Source: Puccinia triticina (Eukaryota; Basidiomycota; Pucciniomycetes; Pucciniales; Pucciniaceae). Taken from it: DNA of 64,000 nucleotides. The number at the start of each line of letters is the position of its first letter. The first letter of the stretch is position 1. The translations under genes and the position numbers were made by a program. The stretch lies in assembly GCF_026914185.1 (NCBI RefSeq), contig NC_070570.1:3100001-3164000 (forward strand). Direction: 5' to 3'. Of the stretch, positions 21,553 to 31,781 are shown one piece after another. Under the pieces are notes generated by a model. The model searched no databases and was not told the DNA's origin. It saw only the letters and a program-made list of their open reading frames with translations.

Positions 21553-22187
21553 CAACACCGCAAGAGCTATGCTACGCAAAGCGGTAAGCGTAGTGAAAGC
21601 GTAGTAATTTGGGTCCCACTTCGCTGCGCTTTTAGTAGCGGACTGGGCGCTACGCTTTTTGCTTTTTTTTTTTTCAAGCAGAAAAGATCCGCAAAAATAG
21701 CGAGCTATTTTCAGCGGTGAATAGCGAAATTCTGCTACACTTATTGCTACAGTAGCGGAAAAAACGCTACTTTAGTGATTTTGCTGCGCTACTGTAGCAA
21801 CATTCCAATATCGATCCCCAGCATCATAATTGATGGAGGATTGATGATTAATTTTCATCTAAGGCAGTTTCCACAGAAAGGCGGACTGGCCCGCTACGCT
21901 TTTTCAAGAAAAGCTGCCCCATTTGCTACGCTTTTGGCGCTACAAGGCGCTAATAGCGCCAAAAAGCGCCGATTTTGCCGCTACGCTCAGCTTTAGCAAA
22001 AGCGGAAAAAAATTCTCTGCGCTACGCGCTAATCATATTTAAAGTAGTGGTACTGGCGCTTTGCTACCGCTTTAAGTAGCGGCCTTCCGCTCGCGCTATC
22101 GCTAATTGTCATTTGAAAAAGCGGTACCCCCGCTTTGCTACACAAAAGCGCCGCTTTTTGTAGCGAAGCGTAGCTCTTGCGGTGTTG
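21553..22187. mobile_element. TAGCG-rich hAT-like element, copy 3
   Basis: Ends CAACACCGCAAGAGCTA and GCTCTTGCGGTGTTG are complementary and flanked by an exact 7-bp duplication caagcgt (21546-21552 and 22188-22194). The interior is a dense mosaic of GCTACGCTTTT, TAGCG and AAAGCGG words on both strands, so much of it can pair. At 635 bp it is the longest of three copies with this design. No coding capacity. Confidence 0.82.
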
Positions 22188-22336
22188 CAAGCGTGATATA
22201 GAGCCCTCTTTTAACAGTTTCTCTTCTTGCGTCTACGCCACTCACCCCAATTTTTTGCTGTTTTGTGTTTCTGACTGTTTGCCATGTCAGTAATTTTTTC
22301 ATATTTTTTTAGTGTTGTTTTTACATTTCTTCATTA

Positions 22337-22525
22337 GGGGGTTTCAAACATGGTGTAGGTCCTGTTTCAGGAACCCCCAATTCACAGAATCAGGGCACCT
22401 GCAACACACCCACCCAATTTTACCCAAAAAACATACAGAAATAATTTGAAAATTCATTTTGCAGGAAATTTGTTTTCCTGAATTGGGGTTCCTGAACTGG
22501 TACCTGCACCATGTTTGAAACCCCC
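22337..22525. mobile_element. Fold-back MITE (GGGGGTTTCAAACATGGTG)
   Basis: The left arm GGGGGTTTCAAACATGGTG is exactly complementary to the right arm. Inside it AGGAACCCCCAATTCA pairs with TGAATTGGGGTTCCT, so the 189-bp segment forms a long imperfect hairpin. Flanks tta and ttt are not an exact duplication. Confidence 0.7.
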
Positions 22526-22766
22526 TTTTTTGAAACCAGCTTGCAAGAAATACAAAGAAATTCTTTATTATAATGAAGAACATTACATTATGATGATGAC
22601 TAAGGTTAATTAATTAAACAACACTGAGTTAAAGAAAATTAAGCAATCATTAATAACAGCTACATATATTATTGAGTCCAACTCAGTAAACATTGATCAA
22701 ACGCAAGTCCAAGTTAGGGAAAAAAACAGAACACAACTCCCCAAGAACCTGTCATTCACAATCACC

Positions 22767-22974
22767 ATGGCGGAAATACAGATGAATCCACCTTCTGGTG
22801 GCAATGATCAGCCGGATACGCTCCCTTCAACCTTGCCGGCAGATGCTATCAGTGTTACAGAAGACCCCTTACCCTTTGAAGATGTGTTGATCAACCACAC
22901 AGAAGAACCATTGTTGGGAGGATCTGGACGAGTGCTCAAGAATAAATCAGGAAAACTTTCCTTGAAAAAGAATA
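22767..22974 (+). pseudogene. 5' gene fragment, truncated by a transposon end
   Basis: A frame starts MAEIQMNPPSGGNDQPDTL with a good start context (CACCATGGCG) and is preceded by a plausible AT-rich leader. It continues for about 70 residues (GGSGRVLKNKSGKLSLKKN) and is then cut by GGGTTGAGCTTTAGGCAC, the end of a MULE-like element. The remainder is not visible downstream. It could be the start of a retroelement gag or of a host gene; no domain is recognisable. Confidence 0.4.
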
Positions 22975-23609
22975 GGGTTGAGCTTTAGGCACACCAATGA
23001 TTTACTACACGCACACCAAAAAAGGTGTGAACCTCTGACCACTCCAATATTTGTTGGAGTGGGATGTGGTTCACTCCAAAACCAAATCTTTTTTGGAGTG
23101 CACATCCTTGCACTCCATGCTGGTTTGGAGTGAACACCTGGACACTCTGGTATGTACTCTTGTCCAGGGCCGGCGGAGGCCAGCCATTGAGCAATAGCAC
23201 TGCCCTCTATGGCCGGTCGGCGCCGGCCATTGAGGAGAGTACATACACCAGGTCCCTCAATGACAGGTCAGACCGGTTAGCAAGAGGACTGAACCCTCTC
23301 GATGACCAGGATCAACCGGTCATGGAGAGGACACAGTCCTCTTGATAACCGGGATCAACGGGTCATCAAGAAGACTCAACCCTCTCAATGGCAGGTCAGA
23401 CCGGTCAGCGAGAGGACTGAACCCTCTCAATGAACCGAACCAACTGGTCATTGAGAGGATACTGCCCTCTTGATGACCGGGATCAACCAGTAATTGAGAA
23501 GGCTCAACCCTCTCAACAACCGGGATTGACTGGTCATTGAGAGGACTCAGCCCTCTTGATGACCGGGACCGACTGGTCATTGAGAGGGCACAGCCCTCTT
23601 GATGAACGG
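22975..23609. mobile_element. MULE-like element end with GACCGGTCA minisatellite (truncated)
   Basis: It begins GGGTTGAGCTTTAGGCAC, a diverged version of the GGGTCA..CTAAATGCAC ends of the elements at 7258 and 39293, followed by GCACACC and TTGGAGTG words. From about 23160 it becomes a minisatellite with units like GACCGGTCATTGAGAGGACT and their reverse complements. The right end is missing: the array runs into the LTR-like segment at 23610. Confidence 0.6.
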
Positions 23610-24536
23610 TGTGGAACTTCTACGCAGGGCGTGATCTGAGCTTGGAAGGGAATATAGCAAAAACCAGGAAAGTTTAGGCTAAAGGTGCTTGAAGGGCTGC
23701 CTTCCTGAATAAGCTCTGGGAGAAATTTACACTAAGAATTTTAGTGTGGCTAAATCAGAAGAAATATTCTTAAGTATTTCTACTACAGACCCTAAGAACC
23801 AGGACTCTGTGCATGGGATGAGAGGTGTTATAGTTTGACGTAAGTGACTTTTTAGAAGAGTCAATTTATATTTGTTATGTTATCAAGTTCTCAATTCATG
23901 ATTTCAATTTATATTATAATTATTACTATTATGATCTTACTATTTAGATGGGTGATGGAAGCGGAAGTAATTTCTTAATATTACTATTTATGCTGGCATG
24001 GGGAAGAAAGGGAACAAGAAGGGGCAGAAGAGGCCTCCTTATATAGTAAATAAACTAGTCTGAGAGTGAATTTTACAAGTGTGAAATAGTATACTACTTT
24101 GGGATGCTGTAAAGTTGTAGTGTGAAATAATAACCTATATTGGGAAGCTGTACATGATATTTGTGAAATAGTATACTACTTTGGATTATGATCACTTGGC
24201 TTGTTCCTCTTTAGGGTGAAAACATTGTCTAAGAGTAGATTTTCTAACATGTGATAATGGAATCTTTCAGCAGTGTCCCCTTCAGTCCTAGAGTAGATTT
24301 GTACTACGTAATGTGTGTGATTTGTATGTGAAACTAGGATTCTACTATGTACTTGATTATGTAACTAAATAGACTACTACTGGTTTTCTGGGTGATAATA
24401 TAATTGAGAGATCTGTGTAAGATTTTGGTTGTAATATGTTTTGTACTATAATGGTTTTGTTTGTACTTTATAATACACTATTATATTAATTTTTCCCTAC
24501 TTTTGATGTGTTTGTAAGTGGATTAGTCTTACCACA
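23610..24536 (-). mobile_element. LTR-like segment (TGTGGAAC...TACCACA)
   Basis: The segment has inverted TGTGG/CCACA termini. On the minus strand its start is preceded by a GGGGGAGGA tract (24537-24549), as expected for a polypurine tract next to a 3' LTR. The start TGTGGAACT resembles that of the Gypsy-A LTR. I see no second copy and no target duplication, so it may be one LTR of a truncated minus-strand retroelement. No coding sequence is seen in 24550-24989. Confidence 0.4.
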
Positions 24537-24989
24537 TCCTCCCCCAACTTAGATGGACAACAGAAAGAAAGCTAATTTTTATGAATATAAAGGAAATGAA
24601 ACTGTCTGAAGTGAGTTGCTGCGCCGCGCGGTCGGGCTAAGTTTGTGAATGATGGGTGTGATATTTGATTTCCCTAAGATGTTACATGGTCACCAGCTAG
24701 CGCGTATTTCTTCAAGTTTCCACGTGATTTAGCTGTGATATGTTCAGTTGAAAAGATATCACGACATTACTTATGTCATCAATCTTTCTTTCCCGTATTT
24801 CCTTGAGTTTCACAGGTTGATAATTATCTGTCACAAATTCCAATTCTACCAATTGTTCCTTGTCCAATACCGCTCGTATTTATAATTCTGGACCGCTATT
24901 GATCCCTTGACATCACTCCTCTTGGTCAAGTCATTGGCCAAGTTCCTCTTATCAATCCCTTTTTCAGTTTTCGCAAAGAATCTTCTTCA

Positions 24990-26722
24990 CACTACCAAGA
25001 TGGATGAATTTGCAATGTCGTATATTGATCAATGTAGCGTATATTGATCAATTTATATTGATCATTTTTTTTTTTATTACTCTTCTTGATACCTTTGTCT
25101 GTTTTCCATGTCTCCTTAATACTATTCTATAATCTCTCTCCTTCCCCCTGTGTTAGCTGCAAGCCACAGGAATCATTTTTTTTTGCCTGATAACATTCAT
25201 AAATTTCTACATACACTATTCAATTCTTCCTGAAAAAAAGACATTGCAAGTTTCAGGATTAATCCAGGGTGGCTGAGGGGTCTCAATTTTTTTTTTTTTT
25301 TTTTTTTTTTACTTCAACACTTGATGTTATCAGAAGTCTCCAAATCAACTTTTTTTTCAAAAAAGTAAAAACATTGACCCCTGACCTCTCTCATGATACC
25401 ATCCTGCACACATTTTTAATTTGAATGGTTGAACTTGCTCAAGATATTGCATATCATACTTGAAGTGCTACATGCATAGGAGGCCTTTTTGAAATTAGTT
25501 TACCATGGTTTAGCATAATTTTGTCAGGTTCTTTTTTTATCTACTTTTGTTATCAACCACAGATTAATGAGGAATATTTCCACATAAAATTTCATTGGAC
25601 AATTTTTCTGCATATAAAACCCAGAAATATTGTATTTGGGGTCACGTCCATTATGCAGCAGCTACAATCTGATCAGTTGCCAAATCTCACTACTTTGTTA
25701 GTTTCTTGGTATTTCTGCAACTATATCTCAACACAGCCTGGGAATTTTTCCATGAAATTGGTACCAAATTGTTTAAAAGCCCCCATATATTCATTAAGTA
25801 TCTTGGATGACCACAAAACCCCCAAATGTAGCAGCTACAATCTGATCAGTTGCCAGATCTCACTAATTCAGTAGTTTCTTGGTGTTTCTGCCATTATATC
25901 TCAAAGCAGCTTGGGAGTTCTTCCATGATATTGGTATCAAAATGATCAATAGCCCCCAAGGATTCATTGTGTACCTTAAATGACGACAAAACCCCCAAAT
26001 GTAGCAGCAACAATCTGATCAGTTGCCAAATCTCACTAATTTGGTAGTTTCTTGTTGTTTCTGCCACTATATCTCAACACATCCTGGGAGTTCTTCCATG
26101 ATATTGGTATCAAAATGATAAATAGCCCCCAAGGATTCATTGTGTACCTTAAATGAAAACAAAACCCCCAAATGTAGCAGCAACAATCTGATCAGTTGCC
26201 AAATCTCACTAATTTGGTAGTTTCTTGGTGTTGCTGCCACTATATCTCAACGCAGTGTGGGAGTTCTTCCATGATATTGGTATCTAAATGATCAGAAGGC
26301 CCCAAGGATTCATTGTGTACCTCAAATGACCACAAAATCCCCTAATGTAGCCCCTACGACCTGATCAGTTGCCAAGTCTCACTAATTTGGTAGTTTCTTG
26401 GTGTTTCTGCCACTATATCGCAGCGCAGCGTGGGAGTTCTTCAATTATATTGGGACCAAAATGATCATAATCCCTCAAAGGTTGATTGAGTACCTTGAAT
26501 GACCACAAAACCCCCAAATGTAGCAGCCACAAAGTGTGATCAGTTGCCAAATATCACTAATTTGGTAGTTTCTTGATGTTTCTGCCACTATATCTCAGCG
26601 CAATGTGGCAGTTCTTCCATGATATTGCTACAAAAATGTTCAAATGCCCTCAAATATTCATTGTGTACCTTGAATGACCACAAAAACCCCAAATGTAGCA
26701 GCCACAATGTGATTGGTTTCCA
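24990..26722. mobile_element. CACTA-like left arm with 173-bp satellite
   Basis: It begins CACTACCAAGATGGATGAAT, the same end as the complete element at 28954, followed by subterminal TATTGATCAAT repeats, a shared arm of about 650 bp and then satellite monomers from about 25650 (CAGTTGCCAAATCTCACTAA, GTTTCTTGGTGTTTCTGCC). The array is cut at 26722 by the decayed Gypsy-B, so the right end is not seen here. Confidence 0.75.
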
Positions 26723-28004
26723 GTTTATCCCTCCGGCGTAATTGAAGGACCCAAGCTTCCAAAAGCTCTTGAGTGGTTTCAAATGCGTCCCAATTGATAC
26801 CTAAAAAGGTCTCAAACTCTAAGCCCATTGGTAAAATGGGTTGTTGGCCAAAAACAAGTTCAAAAGGCAAACAACCTGAGGTTCTTTTAGTTGAGATTCA
26901 ATCAGCGAATAACACTAAAGGAAGAAAAGTTCGCCACTTTTTACCCTCTGTACCACAAAGTTTAACTAATTTATCTTTAATAGCTTGATGTCCGCGCTCT
27001 ATCATCCTATTTGTTTCCGGATAATAGGGTGTCATAATTTTTACTTTAATATCTAAATTAGTTAAGGACTCTTGAAATTGATTACCAAATTTGGATCCTC
27101 TGTCTACCACGACTGTTTTCGGCGCGCCATATCAATAAATCCAATTCTCTAGAAACCACTGCGCTATTTTTTTTGCTTGAATTTTCTCCATTCCTACAGC
27201 TTCAACCCACCCCAAAAGATCATCTCAAGCTATATCTAAGTACTTCCATCAACCGGCTTTAATGTGAACAGTATCCACGCTAACTCTACCAAAAATTGTT
27301 GCCTCTCCTGTAGCAATCTTCTCTTCAGATGGTAATATTTTACTTCTTTTTTGACAAGGTTTGCAAGACTGAACCCAGTTTTTAACTATTTTTTTAAGAT
27401 TAGGCCACCAAAACTGTAATTTCACTCACCAATACGTTTCATCTGTTCCACAATGGCCAAGACTTTTGTGCAACCCGTATAGTATCTCCTTTTGTATTTC
27501 TGGTACCGTAACTACTACTTGTGCAAAGGGCTGACTTTTCTTATGTAATTTACCATTTGAAATAAAAAAGAAAGCAGATTTTTGAATAATAGTTCTAAAT
27601 TCCTCCGCGCTAGTGTTCAGCGGCCTATTCATTGTTGATAAGTAGATTTCTAATTTCTTCCAGAATCCTTGCTGTAATTTGAGCACGTCCTCCCCCAACT
27701 TTTCTGTTGTCCCCAACAGCCGTACAGAGAATGCCACTTTAGTCCCAAATCCTGGATGTGGATTCACCCAAACTTCATCTTTGTCAAAACACAGCGCGTC
27801 CTTTTTGTCAGCATCTGGCGGTTGTCTAGAAAGACCGTCCGGCATCGTAAACGTCTTAGCAGGAGTGTGAATTAAATCATACAAAAATAATTGAATGAAA
27901 GCTATCCACCGGTTCATTGGCGAATTAGGTAAAGATGGGTTGTTAATCATTCCAATCAAACATTTAGCATCAACATGCAATTGGAAATGTTGACCCCATA
28001 ATAC
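26723..28004 (-). pseudogene. Gypsy-B, 3' part (RNase H and integrase remnants)
   Basis: Decayed Ty3/gypsy pol on the minus strand. Recognisable pieces are the RNase H end WGQHFQLHVDAKCLIGMINN, a linker, the integrase zinc-binding start LHKSLGHCGTDETYW, a central MVDRGSKFGNQFQES with the second catalytic aspartate, YYPETNRMIERGH with the glutamate, and the LVFGQQPILPMGLEFETFLG tail. Frames are broken by several stops and shifts. The protein is close in layout to Gypsy-A, but this copy is far more AT-rich. Its 5' part lies 24 kb away at 52240-55104. Across the insertion site, with one aatac removed, the frame reads through LKKLQTVLWGQHF without a break. The 3' end is truncated in satellite DNA. 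Confidence 0.85.
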
Positions 28005-28319
28005 TGTAAACCCCCCTCCTCCTCTGGGGTTCACAAGGTGTCACCAATGGAAACCTGCCCTGTCACAGCTTTGTAGATAGCCCATTCTCCTTCCTTCCTT
28101 GGCTCAGCAGAGAACTGATACTCATTCTCTCTGAGCCAGGTAAGCTCCTTCCTTTTGTCTTTCCCTCCTTCTTCTCTCAGGAGAGAACTGATACTCATTC
28201 TCTCTGAGCCAGTAATCAAACCCCCCTGTGTTTGGTCCTAGAACTGCTCTAGGCTTTCCGCCTTGTCCCTCGTGCCCGTTCCAGCTCACTCTCAGTGAAG
28301 GACTAACAGAGTCCTGACA
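28005..28319 (+). repeat. 5' LTR of the small retroelement
   Basis: Starts TGTAAACCCCCC and ends GTCCTGACA. It contains two direct copies of GAACTGATACTCATTCTCTC ending in GAGCCAG, separated by 41 bp that begin GTAAGC and end CTCTCAG, so an intron-like module sits inside the LTR. Confidence 0.88.
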
Positions 28320-28349
28320 CTTTTTTTTTCTACATCCAAACACACCAAA

Positions 28350-28460
28350 CCAATCCGTTCCGTCCCAAAAATTCGTTCCGTTCCAAGATCCGATCCGTTC
28401 CAAAATCCGTTCCGTTCCATTCCGAATCCATTCCGTCCGAATTTCTGCCCAATTTCGTCC
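28350..28460 (+). repeat. TTCCGTTCC-type short repeats in the leader
   Basis: About ten imperfect copies of TTCCGTTCC/ATCCGTTCC in the leader between the 5' LTR and the first frame. A packaging or structural role is possible but unproven. Confidence 0.6.
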
Positions 28461-28549
28461 GAATCCACATTTTTTTTCTTTTTGTTCCATTGATTTCACC
28501 CACACATACGTAGCTCAATCTCTGCCATCGCCAACCTTGTAATCTCAGC

Positions 28550-28768
28550 ATGAGCTCCAACAAGCCCTCCGACCAAGCAGTTAGTGACTACAAACGGCGC
28601 ATCAGTCATCTCAAGGGTGTCGCGCGTTGTCTTTTGGCTAGATCGGAAGCTTCTAATTTGCCTTGGGTCTCCACCGCCCCCCTGATAGGCTCGTTCCAGT
28701 ACTCAACAAAGCAAGGCCTTGAACCCATATTGTCCAAAGCAACGGCGAACTCTCTTGCACTCAACTGA
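28550..28768 (+). CDS. Short frame at the start of the small retroelement
   Basis: A 72-codon frame MSSNKPSDQAVSDYKRRISH with good start context follows the leader. It is the first ATG frame of the element, ends at TGA, and shows no known domain. Its position fits the N-terminal part of a gag-like protein, possibly followed by a frame change, but this is inference from position only. Confidence 0.35.
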   Translation: MSSNKPSDQAVSDYKRRISHLKGVARCLLARSEASNLPWVSTAPLIGSFQYSTKQGLEPILSKATANSLALN

Positions 28769-28979
28769 CGAGACCAACGGCGCAAGCAGCAGAGACATCC
28801 AATCGCCCCAACTGCCTCACCATCACGATCCTGCCCGTCCAGCTTAGCTTCCTCGTCCCTCTCCGCGCCGACCTCTCCGCCTCACTTGCCCTCCTCTGCC
28901 CCACCAGACGCGCACCTTTCTTGGTCAGCTTTGGCGGGCCCCAAAAGACACTTCACTACCAAGATGGATGAATTTGCAA

Positions 28980-29092
28980 TGTCATATATTGATCAATATA
29001 GCGTATATTGATCAATTTATATTGATCAATATAGCGTATATTGATCAATTTATATTGATCAATATAGCGTATATTGATCAATTTATATTGAT
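28980..29092. repeat. Left subterminal ATATTGATCAAT repeats
   Basis: Seven or more copies of TATATTGATCAAT alternating with AGCG or TT spacers. The counterpart at the right end is 42578-42655. Such short repeats near CACTA ends are the usual binding sites for element-encoded proteins. Confidence 0.85.
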
Positions 29093-29689
29093 CAATTTTT
29101 TTTTTATTCCTCTTAATACCTTTGTCTGTGTTCCATGTCTCCTTAATGCTCTTCTATAATCTATCTCCTTCCCCTGTATTTGCTTCAAGCCACAGGAATC
29201 TTTTTTTTTTGTCTGATAACATTCATAAATTTATACATAAACCATTCAATTCTACATGAAAAAAATACACTGCAAGGTTTAGGATTAATCCAGAGTGGCT
29301 GAGGGGGATCAATTTTTTTTTCTTGTTTTTTTTTTACTTCAACAATTGATGTTATCAGAAGTCTCCAAATCTACTTTTTTTCCAAAAAAGGAAAAACATT
29401 GACCCCTGATCTCTATCAGTATCATGATACAATCCTGCACACATTGCTAATTTGGTTGGTTGAACTTCCTGAAGATATTGCACATCATACTTGAGGTGCT
29501 ACATGCATAGAAGGCCTTTTTGAAATTAGTTTACCATGGTTTAGCATATTTTTGTTGGGTTCTTTTTTTTCTCAACTTTTGTTGTCAACCACAGATTAAT
29601 GAGGAATATTTCCACATAAAATCTCATCGGACAATTTTTCTGCATAGAAAACCCAGAAATATTGTGTGTGGGGTCACATCCATTATGCA

Positions 29690-31213
29690 ACAGCTACAGT
29701 CTGATCAGTTTGCAAATATCACTACTTTGGTAGTTTCTTGGTGTTTCTGCCACTATATCTCATCCCAGTGTGGGAATCCTTCTGCCATATGGTTACAAAA
29801 ATGGTTGGCAGAAGCATTCCCACGCTGGGATGAGATATAGTGGCAGAAACACCAAGAAGCTACCAAAGTAGTGATATTTGGGAACTGATCAGACTGCAGC
29901 TGCTACATTTGGGGGCCTTGTGATGACTTAAGCTCCATAATGAATCCTTGGGGGTCTGCCAACATTTTTGTAAGCATATGGCAGAAGGATTCCCACGCTG
30001 GGATGAGATATACTTGCAGAAACACCAAGAAACTACCAAAGTAGTGATATTTGGGAACCAATCAGACTGTAGCTGCTACATTTGGGGGTCTTGTGGTGAC
30101 TTAAGGTCCATAATGAATCCCTGGGGACCCGTAAACATTTTGATAACCATATGGCAGAAGGATTACCACGCTGGAATGAGATATAGTGGCAGAAACACCA
30201 AGAAACTGCCAAAGTAGTGATATTTGGGAACTGATCAGACTGTGGCTGCTACATTTGGGGGTTTTGTGGTCAGTCAAGGTACATAATGAGCCTTTGGGGG
30301 CCTGTAAACATTTTGGTAACCATATGGCAGAAGGATTCCCACGCTGGGATGGGATATAGTGGCAGAAACACCAAGAAACTACCAAAGTAGTGATATTTGG
30401 GAACTGATCAGACTGTAGCTGCTACATTTGGGGGCCTTGTGGTGACCTAGCTTCATAATGAATCTTTGGGGGCCTTTCAACATTTTGGTCTCCATATGTC
30501 AGAAGTATTCCCACGCTGGGATGAGATATAGTGGCAGAAACACCAAGAAACCACCAAATTTATTACATTTGGGAACTGATCAGACTTTAGCTGCTACATT
30601 TGGGGGTCTCGTGGTGACTTAAGGTCCAAAATGAATCCTTGTGGGCCTGTCAACATTTTGGTAACCATATGGCAGAAGGATTCCCACGCTGGGATGGGAT
30701 ATAGTGGCAGAAACACCAAGAAACTACCAAATTAGTGATATTTGGGAACTCATCAGACTGTAGCTGCTACATACGGGGGTCTTGTGGTGAATTCAGGTCC
30801 ATAATGAATCCCTGGGGACCCGTAAACATTTTGGTAACCATACGGCAGAAGGATTACCACGCTGGGATGAGATATAGTGGCAGAAACACCAAGAAACTAC
30901 CAAAGTAGTGATATTTGGGAACTGATCAAACTGTAGCTGCTAATGAATCTTTGGGGGTCTGCTAACATTTTGGTAACAATATTGCAGAAGAATCCTCAAG
31001 CTTGGATGAGATATAGTGGCATAAACACCAAGAAACTACCAAAGTAGTGATATTTGGGAACTGATCAGACTGTAGCTGCTACATTTGGGGGCCTTGTGGT
31101 GACTTAAACTCTATAAGGAATCCTTGGGGGCCTTTCAAAATTTTGGTAACCATATGGCAGAAGGATTCCCACGCTGGGATGAGATATAGTGGCAGAAACA
31201 CCAAGAAACTACC
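29690..31213. repeat. 173-bp satellite array, left block with orientation switch
   Basis: Landmark GTGATATTTGGGAACTGATC recurs at 29871, 30044, 30217 and 30390, that is every 173 bp. The first monomer (about 29690-29790) is in the opposite orientation and belongs to the inverted arm. The array flips at about 29790-29800 and then keeps one orientation. Open frames across it are repeat artefacts. Confidence 0.9.
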
Positions 31214-31267
31214 AAACACCAGGAAAAAAAAAACAGTCACTTGATGACAAGTGACATCATGCCAGCT

Positions 31268-31343
31268 CCAGCAGGCTACCCACCATCTACCCACCATCTA
31301 CCCACCATCTACCCATCATCTACCCACCATCTACCCACCATCT
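31268..31343. repeat. 11-bp minisatellite CTACCCACCAT
   Basis: Six to seven tandem copies of CTACCCACCAT with few changes, just inside the left end of the CACCAGG element. Confidence 0.9.
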
Positions 31344-31358
31344 AACCACTTTCAGAAT

Positions 31359-31681
31359 TGTTGAGGTGTCACGTCTGTGTCTCATGTTTTTCCTTTTCTT
31401 TTTCTGTTTCATGCTTCAAACCTTTCCATCATCTTTCACGCCTGTGACAGCTTGTAGGTAGTTACCCTGTGGCAGCAGAGACGTGGAAGTCTTCTCCTCA
31501 TCCTTCCATGAACTCGCTCACTCACTGTGTTCTGCTGCCACAGGTTAGTGTTTCTTTTTCTCTCTTCCTTTTCTCTTTGTTTTCCTTTTTCTTTCCTCTG
31601 TCTCATTGCAATGACCTCATCCTTCCACGAACTCGCTCACTCACTGTGTTCTGCTGCCACAGAGGATGATTCATTTCATCA
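31359..31681 (+). repeat. 5' LTR of the copia element
   Basis: Contains two direct copies of a segment of about 45 bp ending CTGTGTTCTGCTGCCACAG. The first copy is followed by GTTAGTG and a long pyrimidine tract up to the second, so 31544-31662 looks like an intron with donor GTTAGT and acceptor CCACAG. Confidence 0.92.
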
Positions 31682-31703
31682 GGTTATGAGTCCCACTGCG
31701 CTA
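31682..31703 (+). other. Primer binding site, tRNA-Met anticodon type
   Basis: GGTTATGAGTCCCACTGCGC begins immediately after the 5' LTR. Its complement carries CTCATAACC, the CAT anticodon loop of methionine tRNA, rather than the usual CCA-end complement. This fits half-tRNA priming known for Drosophila copia and several fungal copia elements. Confidence 0.7.
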
Positions 31704-31781
31704 CAGCTCTAGCACGTAAAATAACAGAAACTTGGTTCGTAAATCACTCAAAGGATCACATCATTCGCTCCATTCATCATA

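Noticed and set aside
29520..31297. Frames of 60-110 codons such as those starting MKLVYHGLAYFCW or MGVCQHFCKHM
   Set aside because: They are translations of the CACTA arm and the 173-bp satellite; equivalent frames recur in each arm (for example 25521, 41956).
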